Of a stretch of 64,000 nt of DNA, positions 24,083 through 33,402 are shown piece after piece. How positions within the stretch are numbered: position 1 is the first letter of the stretch; every line of letters starts with the position of its first letter. The stretch lies in the NCBI GenBank assembly GCA_018267275.1, contig JAFDYV010000007.1:248001-312000 (forward strand). Direction: 5' to 3'. The translations under genes were made by a program, and so were the position numbers. This DNA is from Bacteroidota bacterium. Its GTDB lineage: Bacteria; Bacteroidota; Bacteroidia; Cytophagales; Cyclobacteriaceae. The notes beneath the pieces were generated by a model that was given only the letters and a program-made list of their open reading frames with translations, searched no databases and was not told the DNA's origin.

Positions 24083-26080
24083 ATGGAAAATACTTCCGCG
24101 AAAAAAAAGTTATTTAATATTAAGTTAAACATCGGCAACAAAATTTTTGGAGGATTCCTTATTTTGATTGTCTTGTTTGCAATTAATGCGTTGATCATCT
24201 TCCGCACAGGTAACAACATTGATAACAATGTGATGATCTCGTCTCAAACAGTTAACCCGTCAAAAGATGCGATTAATGAATTGATTACGCTTGCGCACCG
24301 CTCGCGTATGTTGGCCACTAACTGGGTGTTTTTGCAAACCAACGATGAAGATAAAAACGCCCTTCGTTTTATTGTGAATGGCGAGTATAAGACAGTAAAA
24401 GAGAAGATTGAAAAGTTGATGGTGAACTGGGACGCGGACAGTTTGAGTGCTGATTTCAAAAAAGACAGCGCACAGCGGGTGCTGATGACACGCGCTTTCC
24501 ACAAGTTTGACTCGTTGCTCAGTGGCACGCAAGAAAACATCATGAATACCCTCACAGGTTTTGATTCATATGAAGACCCTACCACCAAATTGTTGGCGGG
24601 CGATTACGTGGACCAAGTAATCATCCCACAATCAAACGACATTATCAAGTTGCTATCCGTCATCAAAGCTAAACAAGAGAAGTTGACGCAAGAATCAGCA
24701 GATAGCATGAGTGCTTCCTCCAGCAACCTGATTTGGATTACCACCATTTTAGGAGCTGCTATTGTAATCATTGGATTCCTGTGTGCGTATTTGCTCATCA
24801 GGTCTATTACCATACCCATCAACTACATACGCGACATTGTAGTGAAGTTGGGGCGTGGCGAGTTGGTGGAGGATACTAAGAAACGGTTCAGCAACGATGA
24901 AATTGGCGAGATGGCGAAAGCAACCAGCACCTTGGTGAACGGACTGAAAGCGACCACGGTATTTGCTGAAAACATCGGTAAAGGAAATTATGCATCTGAC
25001 TTTACTCCTTTGAGCGATCATGATGTGTTGGGCAACGCACTTATCAACATGCGCAACAACTTGGCGCGCGTAGCAGAAGAAGACAAGAAGAGAGCTTGGA
25101 CCACCGAAGGCTTGGCCAAGTTTGCTGAAATCTTACGCAGCAATAATACCGATGTGCAGAAGCTTTGCGATGAAATTGTTGGGAGCCTTGTAAAATATCT
25201 GAAGGCTAACCAAGGCGCGCTGTACATTATTGACGATGTTGCCGAGGGCGAAGAGCCAACCATGAGCATGCTGGCATGTTATGCGTGGGACAAGAAGAAG
25301 CACTTGAACCAGAAGATTTATATCGGAGAAGGACTGGCGGGCCAAGCCTGGCAGGAAAAAGACATGATATACTTAACCGATGTGCCGCAGAATTATATTC
25401 GCATCACATCGGGGTTGGGCGATGCAAACCCCACCTCTATTTTGATTATGCCTTTGAAGGTGAACGACCAGATTTTTGGTGTAGTGGAGATTGCTTCGTT
25501 CTCAACCATGGCAGATCATGAAATTGAATTTGTGAGACGCATTGCAGAAAGCATTGCTTCTACCGTCAACTCAGTGAAAGTAAATGCGCGCACTACCAAG
25601 TTGCTGGCAGAATCACAGCAAATGACAGAGGAGATGCGCGCACAAGAGGAGGAGATGCGCCAAAACATGGAGGAGTTGCAGGCTACCCAAGAGGAGATGC
25701 AGCGCAGTCAGGGAGAATCTTCATCCATTGTTGCATTGGTAAACGAAACCTTTGCCACCATTGAGTTTGATACAGAAGGTAATATTCTAAAAGCGAACGA
25801 GAACTTTTTGAAGACTATGGGCTACTCCCTTGATGAAATCGTGGGCGAGCACCATCGCATTTTTATGCCGAAGGAAGAGCGCAATACTGAAGCTTACCGT
25901 CAGTTTTGGAAGGATTTGAGTGCTGGCCGCATGAAATCAGGGGAGTTCAAGCTTATCAACAAAATGGGGGAAGAAGTATGGATATTGGCAAGCTATTCTC
26001 CAATTAGAGGTTCCAACGGCCAAATTGCCCGTTTGCTTAAGGTTGCTCAAGACATCACCAAATACAAAAAGAAACAATAG
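24083..26080 (+). CDS. Membrane receptor with HAMP, GAF and PAS domains, no output domain
   Basis: A 665-residue receptor. Transmembrane helix 1 is at about 21-40, a four-helix-bundle-type periplasmic domain at 41-214, helix 2 at 215-239, HAMP at 240-293 and a second HAMP-like stretch at about 295-340. A GAF domain covers about 350-497, a Glu/Gln-rich coiled coil about 505-545 (EEMRAQEEEMRQNMEELQA) and a PAS domain about 548-660. No histidine kinase, methyl-accepting, GGDEF or EAL domain is present, and the stop is followed directly by a strong terminator, so the end is not an obvious truncation. It probably signals by protein contact through the coiled coil and PAS domain. The YfiR-like gene upstream is the likely periplasmic regulator. 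Confidence 0.85.
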   Translation: MENTSAKKKLFNIKLNIGNKIFGGFLILIVLFAINALIIFRTGNNIDNNVMISSQTVNPSKDAINELITLAHRSRMLATNWVFLQTNDEDKNALRFIVNGEYKTVKEKIEKLMVNWDADSLSADFKKDSAQRVLMTRAFHKFDSLLSGTQENIMNTLTGFDSYEDPTTKLLAGDYVDQVIIPQSNDIIKLLSVIKAKQEKLTQESADSMSASSSNLIWITTILGAAIVIIGFLCAYLLIRSITIPINYIRDIVVKLGRGELVEDTKKRFSNDEIGEMAKATSTLVNGLKATTVFAENIGKGNYASDFTPLSDHDVLGNALINMRNNLARVAEEDKKRAWTTEGLAKFAEILRSNNTDVQKLCDEIVGSLVKYLKANQGALYIIDDVAEGEEPTMSMLACYAWDKKKHLNQKIYIGEGLAGQAWQEKDMIYLTDVPQNYIRITSGLGDANPTSILIMPLKVNDQIFGVVEIASFSTMADHEIEFVRRIAESIASTVNSVKVNARTTKLLAESQQMTEEMRAQEEEMRQNMEELQATQEEMQRSQGESSSIVALVNETFATIEFDTEGNILKANENFLKTMGYSLDEIVGEHHRIFMPKEERNTEAYRQFWKDLSAGRMKSGEFKLINKMGEEVWILASYSPIRGSNGQIARLLKVAQDITKYKKKQ

Positions 26081-26095
26081 GAAAGGCATCAAAGC

Positions 26096-26124
26096 AAAAA
26101 ACCCCTCCGTCTGAGGGGTTTTTT
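26096..26124 (+). terminator. Rho-independent terminator after the receptor gene
   Basis: Stem ACCCCTC / GAGGGGT with loop CGTCT, flanked by an A-run before and TTTTTT after. It begins 16 bases after the stop codon at 26080. Confidence 0.93.
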
Positions 26125-26209
26125 GTTACCTAAACCTAAACCTATGAGAGAATTACTCTACTCTTGCCTATAAGAACGGAGAAGGAACAAACGAGTTGCA
26201 CATTCCGGT

Positions 26210-26242
26210 AAAAAAAATTTAGGCAGCGTACACTGCCTAAAT
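26210..26242 (-). terminator. Rho-independent terminator for msrA
   Basis: A perfect 10-bp inverted repeat (arms 26217-26226 and 26233-26242, spacer of 6) is followed on the minus strand by a run of eight T. It lies 76 bases beyond the msrA stop. The rest of 26125-26318 holds no gene; it has a short CCTAAA repeat at about 26129-26144. Confidence 0.85.
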
Positions 26243-26318
26243 CAGCCATTAAAAACCTATTAAAATGAAATGAATAAACGGGGAATTCAGCTATTCCCAT
26301 ACGCCCTTTGTCAGTTGT

Positions 26319-26939
26319 TTATTTTTTTAGCTTCGCTGCAAACTGTTTCTTAAACTTTTCAACCTTGGGTCTTATTACATATTGGCAATAACCTTGGTTA
26401 GGGTTAAGTGCATAGTAATTTTGGTGGTAATCTTCAGCAGGATAAAAATCGCCCAGCGCAGTTATCTCCGTAACGATGGGGTTTTTATAGGTATGGGCTT
26501 CTTCCAATTGTTTTTTGTAGGCCTCGGCAGTCTTTTTTTGTGCTTCGTTCGCATAAAAAACGGCAGAGCGGTATTGAGTACCTTCATCCGCACCTTGCTT
26601 ATTCAGCGTGGTGGGGTCGTGGGTGTTCCAAAAAACCTCTAATAAATCTTCAAAAGTCACCACGGTTGGATCAAAAGTAATCTGGGTTACCTCCGCATGG
26701 CCGGTAAGACCGGTGCAGACCTCGCGGTAAGACGGGTTTTTTACCTTACCGCCTGTGTAGCCTGAAACAACTTTTGTTACGCCCTTAACATTTAAGAAAA
26801 CAGCTTCTGTGCACCAGAAGCAGCCTGCGCCAAAGGTGGCGACTTCTAATTTTTTTGGTTCCACTTTTTTGGGTTGCGATTGTGCGCTAACACTCAGCAC
26901 CATTGCCAAGACCAACGCGGTTGAAATAGATTTGATCAT
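26319..26939 (-). CDS. msrA: Peptide methionine-(S)-sulfoxide reductase, exported
   Basis: This enzyme reduces methionine-S-sulfoxide in oxidised proteins. The 206-residue form starts with a signal peptide (about 1-19, SVSAQ), so it repairs envelope proteins. The catalytic motif is GAGCFWC with Cys40 as the nucleophile; the Glu and Tyr contacts are in TEAVF and DEGTQYRSAVFY, and the end has DYHQNYYALNPNQGYCQ with a further Cys that could resolve the sulfenic acid. The ATG ending at 26939 was chosen because it produces the signal peptide; a longer start 23 codons upstream adds an unrelated stretch. Confidence 0.96.
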   Translation of the reverse strand: MIKSISTALVLAMVLSVSAQSQPKKVEPKKLEVATFGAGCFWCTEAVFLNVKGVTKVVSGYTGGKVKNPSYREVCTGLTGHAEVTQITFDPTVVTFEDLLEVFWNTHDPTTLNKQGADEGTQYRSAVFYANEAQKKTAEAYKKQLEEAHTYKNPIVTEITALGDFYPAEDYHQNYYALNPNQGYCQYVIRPKVEKFKKQFAAKLKK

Positions 26940-27004
26940 ATGTATTCTTAAACCGAAATCGGGTGTAAATGGTTTGCTGGTTTCGGTGATTTGTCGGGTG
27001 TGCG

Positions 27005-28120
27005 TCAATACCGGCTGTAAAATCCTCGCAGTTGCTGTGTGAGGTTTTCTTGAAGGCGATTCATGGCTTGATTGTACAAGTCATTGTCGTTGGGGAATGA
27101 CTCACTTCGTTTACAAAGATTCAATTGATCGCCATTCAAGGCGCGCTGGTCGCCTTTGAATGTAGCCCAATCGTATTGCCAGCGGGCGTTACCCTGTACT
27201 TGGTTGTTTTGCAAATACCCGTTGGTAGCTACATCTGTTACTGTCACCATTGCTTCGCTGCGCGCATTTTTCACTTTGGTGAAAATCGTGAGGGTAGCTT
27301 TTACGGTTTCCATAATATCTTGCACCTTTCCATCCGGCATTTTCTTTTCACCTACCTTAATACTGCGCTCAATGTTTTCATTGCGCGAAGAAATCATCGC
27401 CCGATTGTCTTGATAAAATCCATTGAATACAATTCGCAAAACCTGGTGTGGCTTAAGGGTGTCATTGGCATTGAGCGGCTTGAAAGAAAGAAACTGTCGC
27501 TGCAATGAATTGATGATCGGTTGGAAGCTGCCATAGTTGATGCGCGAGGCGTTGATTTCTTCATAAGCTACACGCAACGTAGCATTGAACTCCGCCTGGT
27601 TCATCATCTCGATGCTTTCGCGATAGCCTTGCTGATAGTCATTTGCCTCTTTAAAAGAAAAATAGGCTTGCTTGGCATCGTCACGTGTGGTCTTCATCAT
27701 AAACTGAATGCCATCCTGATAGCTTTCTTCAGCTGCTTTGGGCTTGGCCTCCGCTAATTCTTTGAATTTTGTAACGGGGTTCGTGATGATCTTCATTGCC
27801 CCCAATGAAGTTTTGATTTGATCGTTGAGGTAGTTGATCTTGTTATAACCCGCCACGGCATTGCGCCACTTGCGCGGGTCGTCTGAGTTGAGTCCGTTCT
27901 GTATACCGGTTTGAATGAAGTCTACAGCTAGCGGATAGGCTTGTGCCAATACCGTTGTTGCTTTTTTGTGGGTGGGGCTACCGCGCAAGCGGTTTACGGA
28001 ATTCAATACTGCGTCATAGTAGTCGCCTTGTTTAAGGGCTGCTTTACCAGATGAGCACGCGCTGATGATGGATACCAAGGAAAGGCACCACAATAAGAAA
28101 GCCAACCAACGGGTTTGCAT
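27005..28120 (-). CDS. Uncharacterised lipoprotein, mostly helical
   Basis: A 371-residue lipoprotein: signal with lipobox Cys22 (SIISAC), then a helical first half reminiscent of TPR repeats (GDYYDAVLNSVNRLRG, KKATTVLAQAYPLAVDFIQ, AYFSFKEANDYQQGYRES), and a beta-rich second half (HQVLRIVFNGFYQDN, VKATLTIFTKVKNARSEAMVTV, WQYDWATFKGDQ). The last 30 residues form a helix ending FYSRY. I recognise no family with a known function. It lies 65 bases upstream of msrA on the same strand and may be co-transcribed with it. Confidence 0.7.
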   Translation of the reverse strand: MQTRWLAFLLWCLSLVSIISACSSGKAALKQGDYYDAVLNSVNRLRGSPTHKKATTVLAQAYPLAVDFIQTGIQNGLNSDDPRKWRNAVAGYNKINYLNDQIKTSLGAMKIITNPVTKFKELAEAKPKAAEESYQDGIQFMMKTTRDDAKQAYFSFKEANDYQQGYRESIEMMNQAEFNATLRVAYEEINASRINYGSFQPIINSLQRQFLSFKPLNANDTLKPHQVLRIVFNGFYQDNRAMISSRNENIERSIKVGEKKMPDGKVQDIMETVKATLTIFTKVKNARSEAMVTVTDVATNGYLQNNQVQGNARWQYDWATFKGDQRALNGDQLNLCKRSESFPNDNDLYNQAMNRLQENLTQQLRGFYSRY

Positions 28121-28252
28121 AGCAACTGAAATTTAGCGTGGAAGTTAGGGAAGGAATGTGGAATGTGGAAATAAAATTTTTGGCGTTGGTTAATGGTTGT
28201 TAGTTGTCTTTAATGAGCAAGTATCGAGCAACCAATCACCACCGACTATTAG

Positions 28253-29428
28253 CTAATTATTTCCAAATAAATCCACGAGCACATCATCAATTAAGTTGCG
28301 CCAGTTGCCCCAACTGTGGCCTTCATTCACCTCACGGTAATGGTATTGGCAACTGTTGGCTTCCAAGATGTCTTTCATTTTGCGGCTTTCCTTGCTCGTG
28401 TCGTTGATTAGGCCAGTAGTCATTGAAATTTTCATGGTGGGGTTGGCCGGATTGTTGCACAACTGATAGATCTGTGGCTTCGTCCAAAATGCAGGTGATT
28501 GAATGCCTGCTAAACCAAAAACGTCCGGCCGTGTAAATGCAAAGTATGTGGCGGTTAGGCCACCCATTGATGTGCCGATGATGGCGCGTTTTTTCGGATC
28601 TGATGCAGCAGAAAATTTCTTCTCAATTTCGGGAATCAACTCTTTCACAAAGAAATCCAGGTAAGCGGATGACATTGCCAGCTCTTTCATGCGCCTGTTA
28701 TTTTGCCGATTGATGGGCTCGCGGTTATCGACAAACACGGCAATGAGCGGCTCAATTTTCTTTTCAGCAATCAGGTTATCGAGTACGGTAGGCATGTTGC
28801 CCATTTGCGGGTGCATGTACTCGTAGCCATCTGTCACGTACGCCACCGGTAACTTAGTCATCGATTCGTATCCGGCAGGAAGGTAAATCGAATACATGAT
28901 TTGATAGCCCAGCACTTTGCTATTGAACAACACATCGGATTTTAATTTTCCTTTGGGACTGGTTTTTGCAATTAATTTTTCATCTTCTTTCCAATCAGGC
29001 ATACGCAGTTCAGAGTTGGGGCTCCCTCCACCCACGCCACTCCATTGTTGGTGTGGGTTCTCAGGATCGAGTATGTAGGTGTCGCCATTCAAGACAATCT
29101 TATAATCGAGTCGGGCATCTTTCGGAAAAGAAGCTTTCAACAACCAAATATTGGTATGCGGAATTTTCTTGCCTTTGTTGGGAAAGTTGGCATCATAGCC
29201 CCAACCGTTAAAGTCACCCATCCACGCAACGGTGTTGGCTTCGCCTTTGTATAAGAAAGCGACCGAATCCTTAAAAATGAAAGGGATTTTTTTTTCGTCA
29301 ACAAGCGCTTGAAAAACCTTCGCGCTTCTGCTGGTATCGTACAACGATTGAATGGTGGCCGTAAAGTCTTGGGCAAACAGCAAACTGGAGTTCAGGCAAA
29401 CCGCAAAACAGAAAAATAACTGCTTCAT
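28253..29428 (-). CDS. E-set domain/esterase (Fes-like alpha/beta hydrolase)
   Basis: A 391-residue exported hydrolase. A signal peptide (1-20) precedes an early-set domain of the CBM48/isoamylase-N type (about 50-135, with MGDFNGW at 70-76), then an esterase D/enterochelin-esterase-like domain. The nucleophile is Ser287 in GTSMGG, with Asp343 (GLIND) and His371 (EGHSWGNW) as likely partners. In this starch locus the E-set domain fits binding to alpha-glucan, and the enzyme may remove acyl groups or act on an ester of it; the substrate is not known. It is the last gene of a leftward operon, 13 bases after the transporter. Confidence 0.85.
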   Translation of the reverse strand: MKQLFFCFAVCLNSSLLFAQDFTATIQSLYDTSRSAKVFQALVDEKKIPFIFKDSVAFLYKGEANTVAWMGDFNGWGYDANFPNKGKKIPHTNIWLLKASFPKDARLDYKIVLNGDTYILDPENPHQQWSGVGGGSPNSELRMPDWKEDEKLIAKTSPKGKLKSDVLFNSKVLGYQIMYSIYLPAGYESMTKLPVAYVTDGYEYMHPQMGNMPTVLDNLIAEKKIEPLIAVFVDNREPINRQNNRRMKELAMSSAYLDFFVKELIPEIEKKFSAASDPKKRAIIGTSMGGLTATYFAFTRPDVFGLAGIQSPAFWTKPQIYQLCNNPANPTMKISMTTGLINDTSKESRKMKDILEANSCQYHYREVNEGHSWGNWRNLIDDVLVDLFGNN

Positions 29429-29441
29429 CAGAGCAAGTTAC

Positions 29442-30968
29442 TCAATTTTTTATGACCACTTCTTCAGACGAGCGAACACGAAGCGACAACAACGCCCCAA
29501 TAATCATACACGCGCCACCAAAGACTAAAATGTAAATTGTTTGGCCGCCAAAGATTGCTTGAAGAAAAAATCCTAATACGGTAGCAGCAATGATTTGTGG
29601 AATCACTATGAAGAAGTTAAAGACACCCATGTAGTATCCCATTTTTTCTGGTGGCAATGATCCAGAAAGCATAGCGTATGGTATTGATAATATACTCGCC
29701 CATCCGATGCCTACACCAATCATTGAAGCAATTAGGAAATCTGGGTCTTTAACGAAGTAAATGGAAATTAGACCTAATCCGCCAAACACCAATGCTATAA
29801 AATGAGTCACTCTTCTGCTAGTGTACTTTGCAAGTATGGGGAGAAATAACGCTGCAAGTGCTGCAACTCCGTTATAAATGCCAAACAGACTGCCGACCCA
29901 ATTAGCTCCCTCGTTGTAGGCAGTGGAAGTAACAGAAGTTGAACCGTAAATATAAGTTGTAACAGCGGGTACAGTATAAATCCACATTGAGAACAATGCA
30001 AACCAAGAGAAGAACTGAACATATGCTAAATCGACCATTGTTTTCGGCATATAATTCAAGTCGCGAACCATGTGAACCATCCCTAAATAGGATCGACCTT
30101 GTCGTATGTAATAGACTGCAATAAGATGGACAATCCCGAAAAAGGTTAACCCTCCGCCCAATAAATAAAGTTCCTTATAGACATTACCCATGTAGTTGAC
30201 AGTCCAAATAATCACGAGACCAAACAAAAGAAGTAACATGCCGACTTTTTGAATTCTAACTTTTGCGGTCTCTTCATTTTCAATCTTTCTTTTCTCCCTA
30301 TTTCTGAGATTTTGGTGATGAGGTTCTGGTGGATACTCTTTAGTTGTGAAGACAGTCCACATAACTGCCAAAAACAGCATCATCCCTCCCAAGTAAAACG
30401 AATATTTTACGGAATCGGGAACACCGCCATTTACGCTTTCATTGCTAATGTGAAACCACTTTGAAAAAATATTGGGAAGAAAAGAAGCTACAATAGCCCC
30501 AATGCCTATGAAAAAACTCTGCATGGCAAAGCCCGTGGTGCGTTGCGAGGGTGGAAGCATGTCGCCCACAAATGCACGAAAGGGTTCCATGCTGATGTTG
30601 ATGGAAGCATCCATTATCCAAAGCATGCCTGCCGCGAACCAAAGCGCTGGTGAATTTGGCATGATACAGAGTGCTAGGGTAGCCAAAACAGCACCGAGCG
30701 CAAAGTAAGGCCTTCTCCGTCCCCATTTTGGATGCCAAGTCCTGTCGCTATAAAAGCCGATAATAGGTTGTACTATGAGACCCGTGATAGGGGCAGCTAC
30801 CCAAAGGACCGCCAATTTTTCTGGCTCAGCACCAAGCGTAGAAAAAATTCGGCTGGTGTTCGCGTTTTGCAAGGCAAACCCAAATTGTATTCCTAAAAAG
30901 CCAAAGCTCATGTTCCAAATTTGCCAAAAGCTTAATTGAGGTTTGGTGGTGGCGCTAACTGTAGACAT
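29442..30968 (-). CDS. Maltose/sugar transporter of the MFS (GPH/SLC45-like) family
   Basis: A 508-residue inner-membrane transporter with about 12 helices. The N-terminal signature SFWQIWNMSFGFLGIQFGFALQNANTSRIF and the loop FYSDRTWHPKWGRRRPYF belong to the GPH/SLC45-like sugar symporters, which in Bacteroidota loci of this type import maltose or glucose released from starch. The central loop (about 205-240) is long and charged. It lies between the GH13 amylase (13 bases) and the esterase, inside the LacI-headed operon, so it is the probable last transport step of the pathway. Substrate is inferred from context. Confidence 0.88.
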   Translation of the reverse strand: MSTVSATTKPQLSFWQIWNMSFGFLGIQFGFALQNANTSRIFSTLGAEPEKLAVLWVAAPITGLIVQPIIGFYSDRTWHPKWGRRRPYFALGAVLATLALCIMPNSPALWFAAGMLWIMDASINISMEPFRAFVGDMLPPSQRTTGFAMQSFFIGIGAIVASFLPNIFSKWFHISNESVNGGVPDSVKYSFYLGGMMLFLAVMWTVFTTKEYPPEPHHQNLRNREKRKIENEETAKVRIQKVGMLLLLFGLVIIWTVNYMGNVYKELYLLGGGLTFFGIVHLIAVYYIRQGRSYLGMVHMVRDLNYMPKTMVDLAYVQFFSWFALFSMWIYTVPAVTTYIYGSTSVTSTAYNEGANWVGSLFGIYNGVAALAALFLPILAKYTSRRVTHFIALVFGGLGLISIYFVKDPDFLIASMIGVGIGWASILSIPYAMLSGSLPPEKMGYYMGVFNFFIVIPQIIAATVLGFFLQAIFGGQTIYILVFGGACMIIGALLSLRVRSSEEVVIKN

Positions 30969-30981
30969 GCTGGTAGGTTTA

Positions 30982-33318
30982 TCAGTTTATTTCGATTACT
31001 TCAAATGAATATGGCTTTAAGGTAAGTTTTGCCACGCTATTTTCAAACTCCAACTTTCCGCCAAAGTGAGCCTTGGCAAACGAAGGCATCTTGCCCAATT
31101 CAAGTTGCTGTGTTTCTGCAGATTTGTTGAACGCCACAACCACCACCTTGCCGAAATAGCTGCGTTGATATGCCAATGTGTTGTTGTCGATTTTCACCCA
31201 TTTGAAATCTCCATAAATCAACGGCAATGAATTTCTTCTCAAGGCGACCAACTCGGCTGCGATTTTCTTGGTCGCCAGTTCATGTTGACCTAGATTTTCA
31301 AACCGCATCATTCTTCTGTTGTCAGGGTCATTGCCGCCCGGGTCGCCAATTTCGTCACCATAGTAAATTACCGGCACTCCGGGTATGGTCATCATCAAAG
31401 CTATGAGCGATTGGAGTTTGTTGTAACCTATGGTGTCTTTGATTTCAATTTTTCGTTTCCAGCCCGCGCGTTTGGCATCTTCATCAAATCGGACTGAGCC
31501 ATCGGCATAGCTGATGAACCGTGCACGGTCTTGGTTACCGGTAATGTTGCCCATCAAATGATGATCGCCAAACCACGACATGCTTTCGGTAACGGAAGCT
31601 ACAAGTCTTTGGAACGGTACTTCATTGCGGGCGAATGTATTGACTGCGTCATCATACACGTTAAAGTCGAACTGACCATCTAACATCCCTGTGTTCACAT
31701 AGCTGCTAACCAACTCGCGGCTGCCATACGTTTCGCCAATTTGGTAAATAGGTCGATTGACTTGTGATTTGATTTTTTTAGATAGCGTTCTCCAAAATAG
31801 CAAATCAATGTGCTTGGAGGCATCATGACGGAAACCATCCAACTCGTATTTCTTCAGCCAATACAAAGCAGTGTCCGTCATGGGATTTACGACTTCAGGC
31901 TTGCGCAAATCGAGCGTGGGCATAAACGTATCAAACCAAGTAGTCAATCGCTGGTCGTCCCAACGCTCGGTGTTCAATGTGCCATCTGGCAAATACAAAG
32001 GTGTAAACCACTCTGGCTTAAGTTTTACCAAAGGATGCTCTTGATGCACATGATGCGCTACGTAATCAAGAATAACGTTGATGTTTTTATTGTGCGCTTC
32101 TGAAAGCAACTCTTGAAAATCTGCCTGAGTCCCAAATCGAGGGTCAATGGTTTGTAACGAAACTGGCCAATAACCATGATAGCCCGAGAATGTTGTTTTG
32201 GGGTCGGGGTATTTGCCAAATGCACCTTTGGGGTTGAGTGTGATGGGTGAGAGCCAAAGCGTGTTGATGCCAAGGGCCGTGAAGTAGCCATCTTTTATTT
32301 TTTGTGTAACGCCAGCAATGTCGCCACCGTAGTAGTTTGCTTTGGGATGTATGTTTTTGTCATTGATGGGGGCATCGTTTTCCTTTTTTGCATTATTGAA
32401 GCGATCGATCATCATAAAGTAAAGTACCTGCGCCTCTTTGTCGTGGCGGGTAATTTGCTTCGCATCGCTCAATACCGATCCTTGTTGCAGAGGAATCAGT
32501 ACATCATTTGAAATGCCTTCATCATTAGCTGCCCACACCCGAATAAAACCGCGTTCGTTTTGATTGGCCTCGGTGGGAATGGTGATGTCAATTTGTTTTT
32601 CGCTGAGTTTGACAGAACGATGGTCAAGGAGGAAGTTTTTCCAAAATACCATCACTTCGTTGGCCGGATTTTTTAGCGAAAGCTGAATAGTTTTTAATTC
32701 AAAGTTTTTTGTGGTGATGACGGGAAGTTTTTCCGGGTCAGCCCGAGGGATGCGGAGTATGGAGTTCCATCCACCCATGCCGTTGTCTACCGAGTCTTTG
32801 TTGTTGGGGTCGCGGACTTCTTTTCCATCTATAATAAACAGGTATTGATAATTGCCGGGCGTCAGCGACATGTTGTACACAAAGCCGCTATCGGTCTTGG
32901 TGAAGGTGGAAGATTGGGCGTTCCAGGCATTGAACTCGCCCTTGGTGCGCACATCTTTTGCTGTACCGCTGAATGTTAACTTGACGTTCTTTTTGTTGGC
33001 CTTGCGCACGGGAATGGCGTAGGGTTGGCCTTGGTGCCACAGTTTGATACATGATATTTTCGTGGCCAATTCGCCTTCAATCGTCAATAAGTTTTTGTCG
33101 ACCGTCTTGTTTAATTCTTTGGGCGCACTCACCGAATCAATTTTAGAAAGGTCAACGACATAATCTTCTAAGTTGATCTCGTTTCTGCTGCCTTGCAAGG
33201 TGATAGGGGAGGCATTGCCAATAATCAGGTTTTGATCGTTGAACTTTATTGGCTTGTCCATTTTGCAAGAGGAGATGGCGCAACTCAAGCTTATTAATAC
33301 AAACAGATTATTTTTCAT
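30982..33318 (-). CDS. GH13 alpha-amylase family lipoprotein
   Basis: A 778-residue glycoside hydrolase family 13 enzyme that cuts alpha-glucans. The lipoprotein signal (Cys18, CAISSC) anchors it to a membrane, possibly at the cell surface like SusG, but the absence of a clear surface-export signal leaves the periplasm open. An N-terminal region (about 20-115) is followed by a CBM48-like domain with GEFNAW (about 115-195), a linker beta-sandwich (about 205-285) and the TIM barrel (about 300-690). The triad is Asp499 (DGFRHD), Glu529 (IGETYG) and Asp597 (NQDRAR). A C-terminal beta domain closes the protein. It is downstream of GH31 (84 bases) in a LacI-headed operon. Confidence 0.92.
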   Translation of the reverse strand: MKNNLFVLISLSCAISSCKMDKPIKFNDQNLIIGNASPITLQGSRNEINLEDYVVDLSKIDSVSAPKELNKTVDKNLLTIEGELATKISCIKLWHQGQPYAIPVRKANKKNVKLTFSGTAKDVRTKGEFNAWNAQSSTFTKTDSGFVYNMSLTPGNYQYLFIIDGKEVRDPNNKDSVDNGMGGWNSILRIPRADPEKLPVITTKNFELKTIQLSLKNPANEVMVFWKNFLLDHRSVKLSEKQIDITIPTEANQNERGFIRVWAANDEGISNDVLIPLQQGSVLSDAKQITRHDKEAQVLYFMMIDRFNNAKKENDAPINDKNIHPKANYYGGDIAGVTQKIKDGYFTALGINTLWLSPITLNPKGAFGKYPDPKTTFSGYHGYWPVSLQTIDPRFGTQADFQELLSEAHNKNINVILDYVAHHVHQEHPLVKLKPEWFTPLYLPDGTLNTERWDDQRLTTWFDTFMPTLDLRKPEVVNPMTDTALYWLKKYELDGFRHDASKHIDLLFWRTLSKKIKSQVNRPIYQIGETYGSRELVSSYVNTGMLDGQFDFNVYDDAVNTFARNEVPFQRLVASVTESMSWFGDHHLMGNITGNQDRARFISYADGSVRFDEDAKRAGWKRKIEIKDTIGYNKLQSLIALMMTIPGVPVIYYGDEIGDPGGNDPDNRRMMRFENLGQHELATKKIAAELVALRRNSLPLIYGDFKWVKIDNNTLAYQRSYFGKVVVVAFNKSAETQQLELGKMPSFAKAHFGGKLEFENSVAKLTLKPYSFEVIEIN

Positions 33319-33402
33319 CGTTAAAACAATTGATATGATGTTCCATAAGGCGTCTGACGACTGACAGCAGACGAAAATTTATTCTTCTGACAGCTTTCGC
33401 TT

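Noticed and set aside
26125..26150. CCTAAACCTAAACCTA repeat resembling a telomere-like or CRISPR-like repeat.
   Set aside because: Only two to three short units with no spacers; too little for any array.
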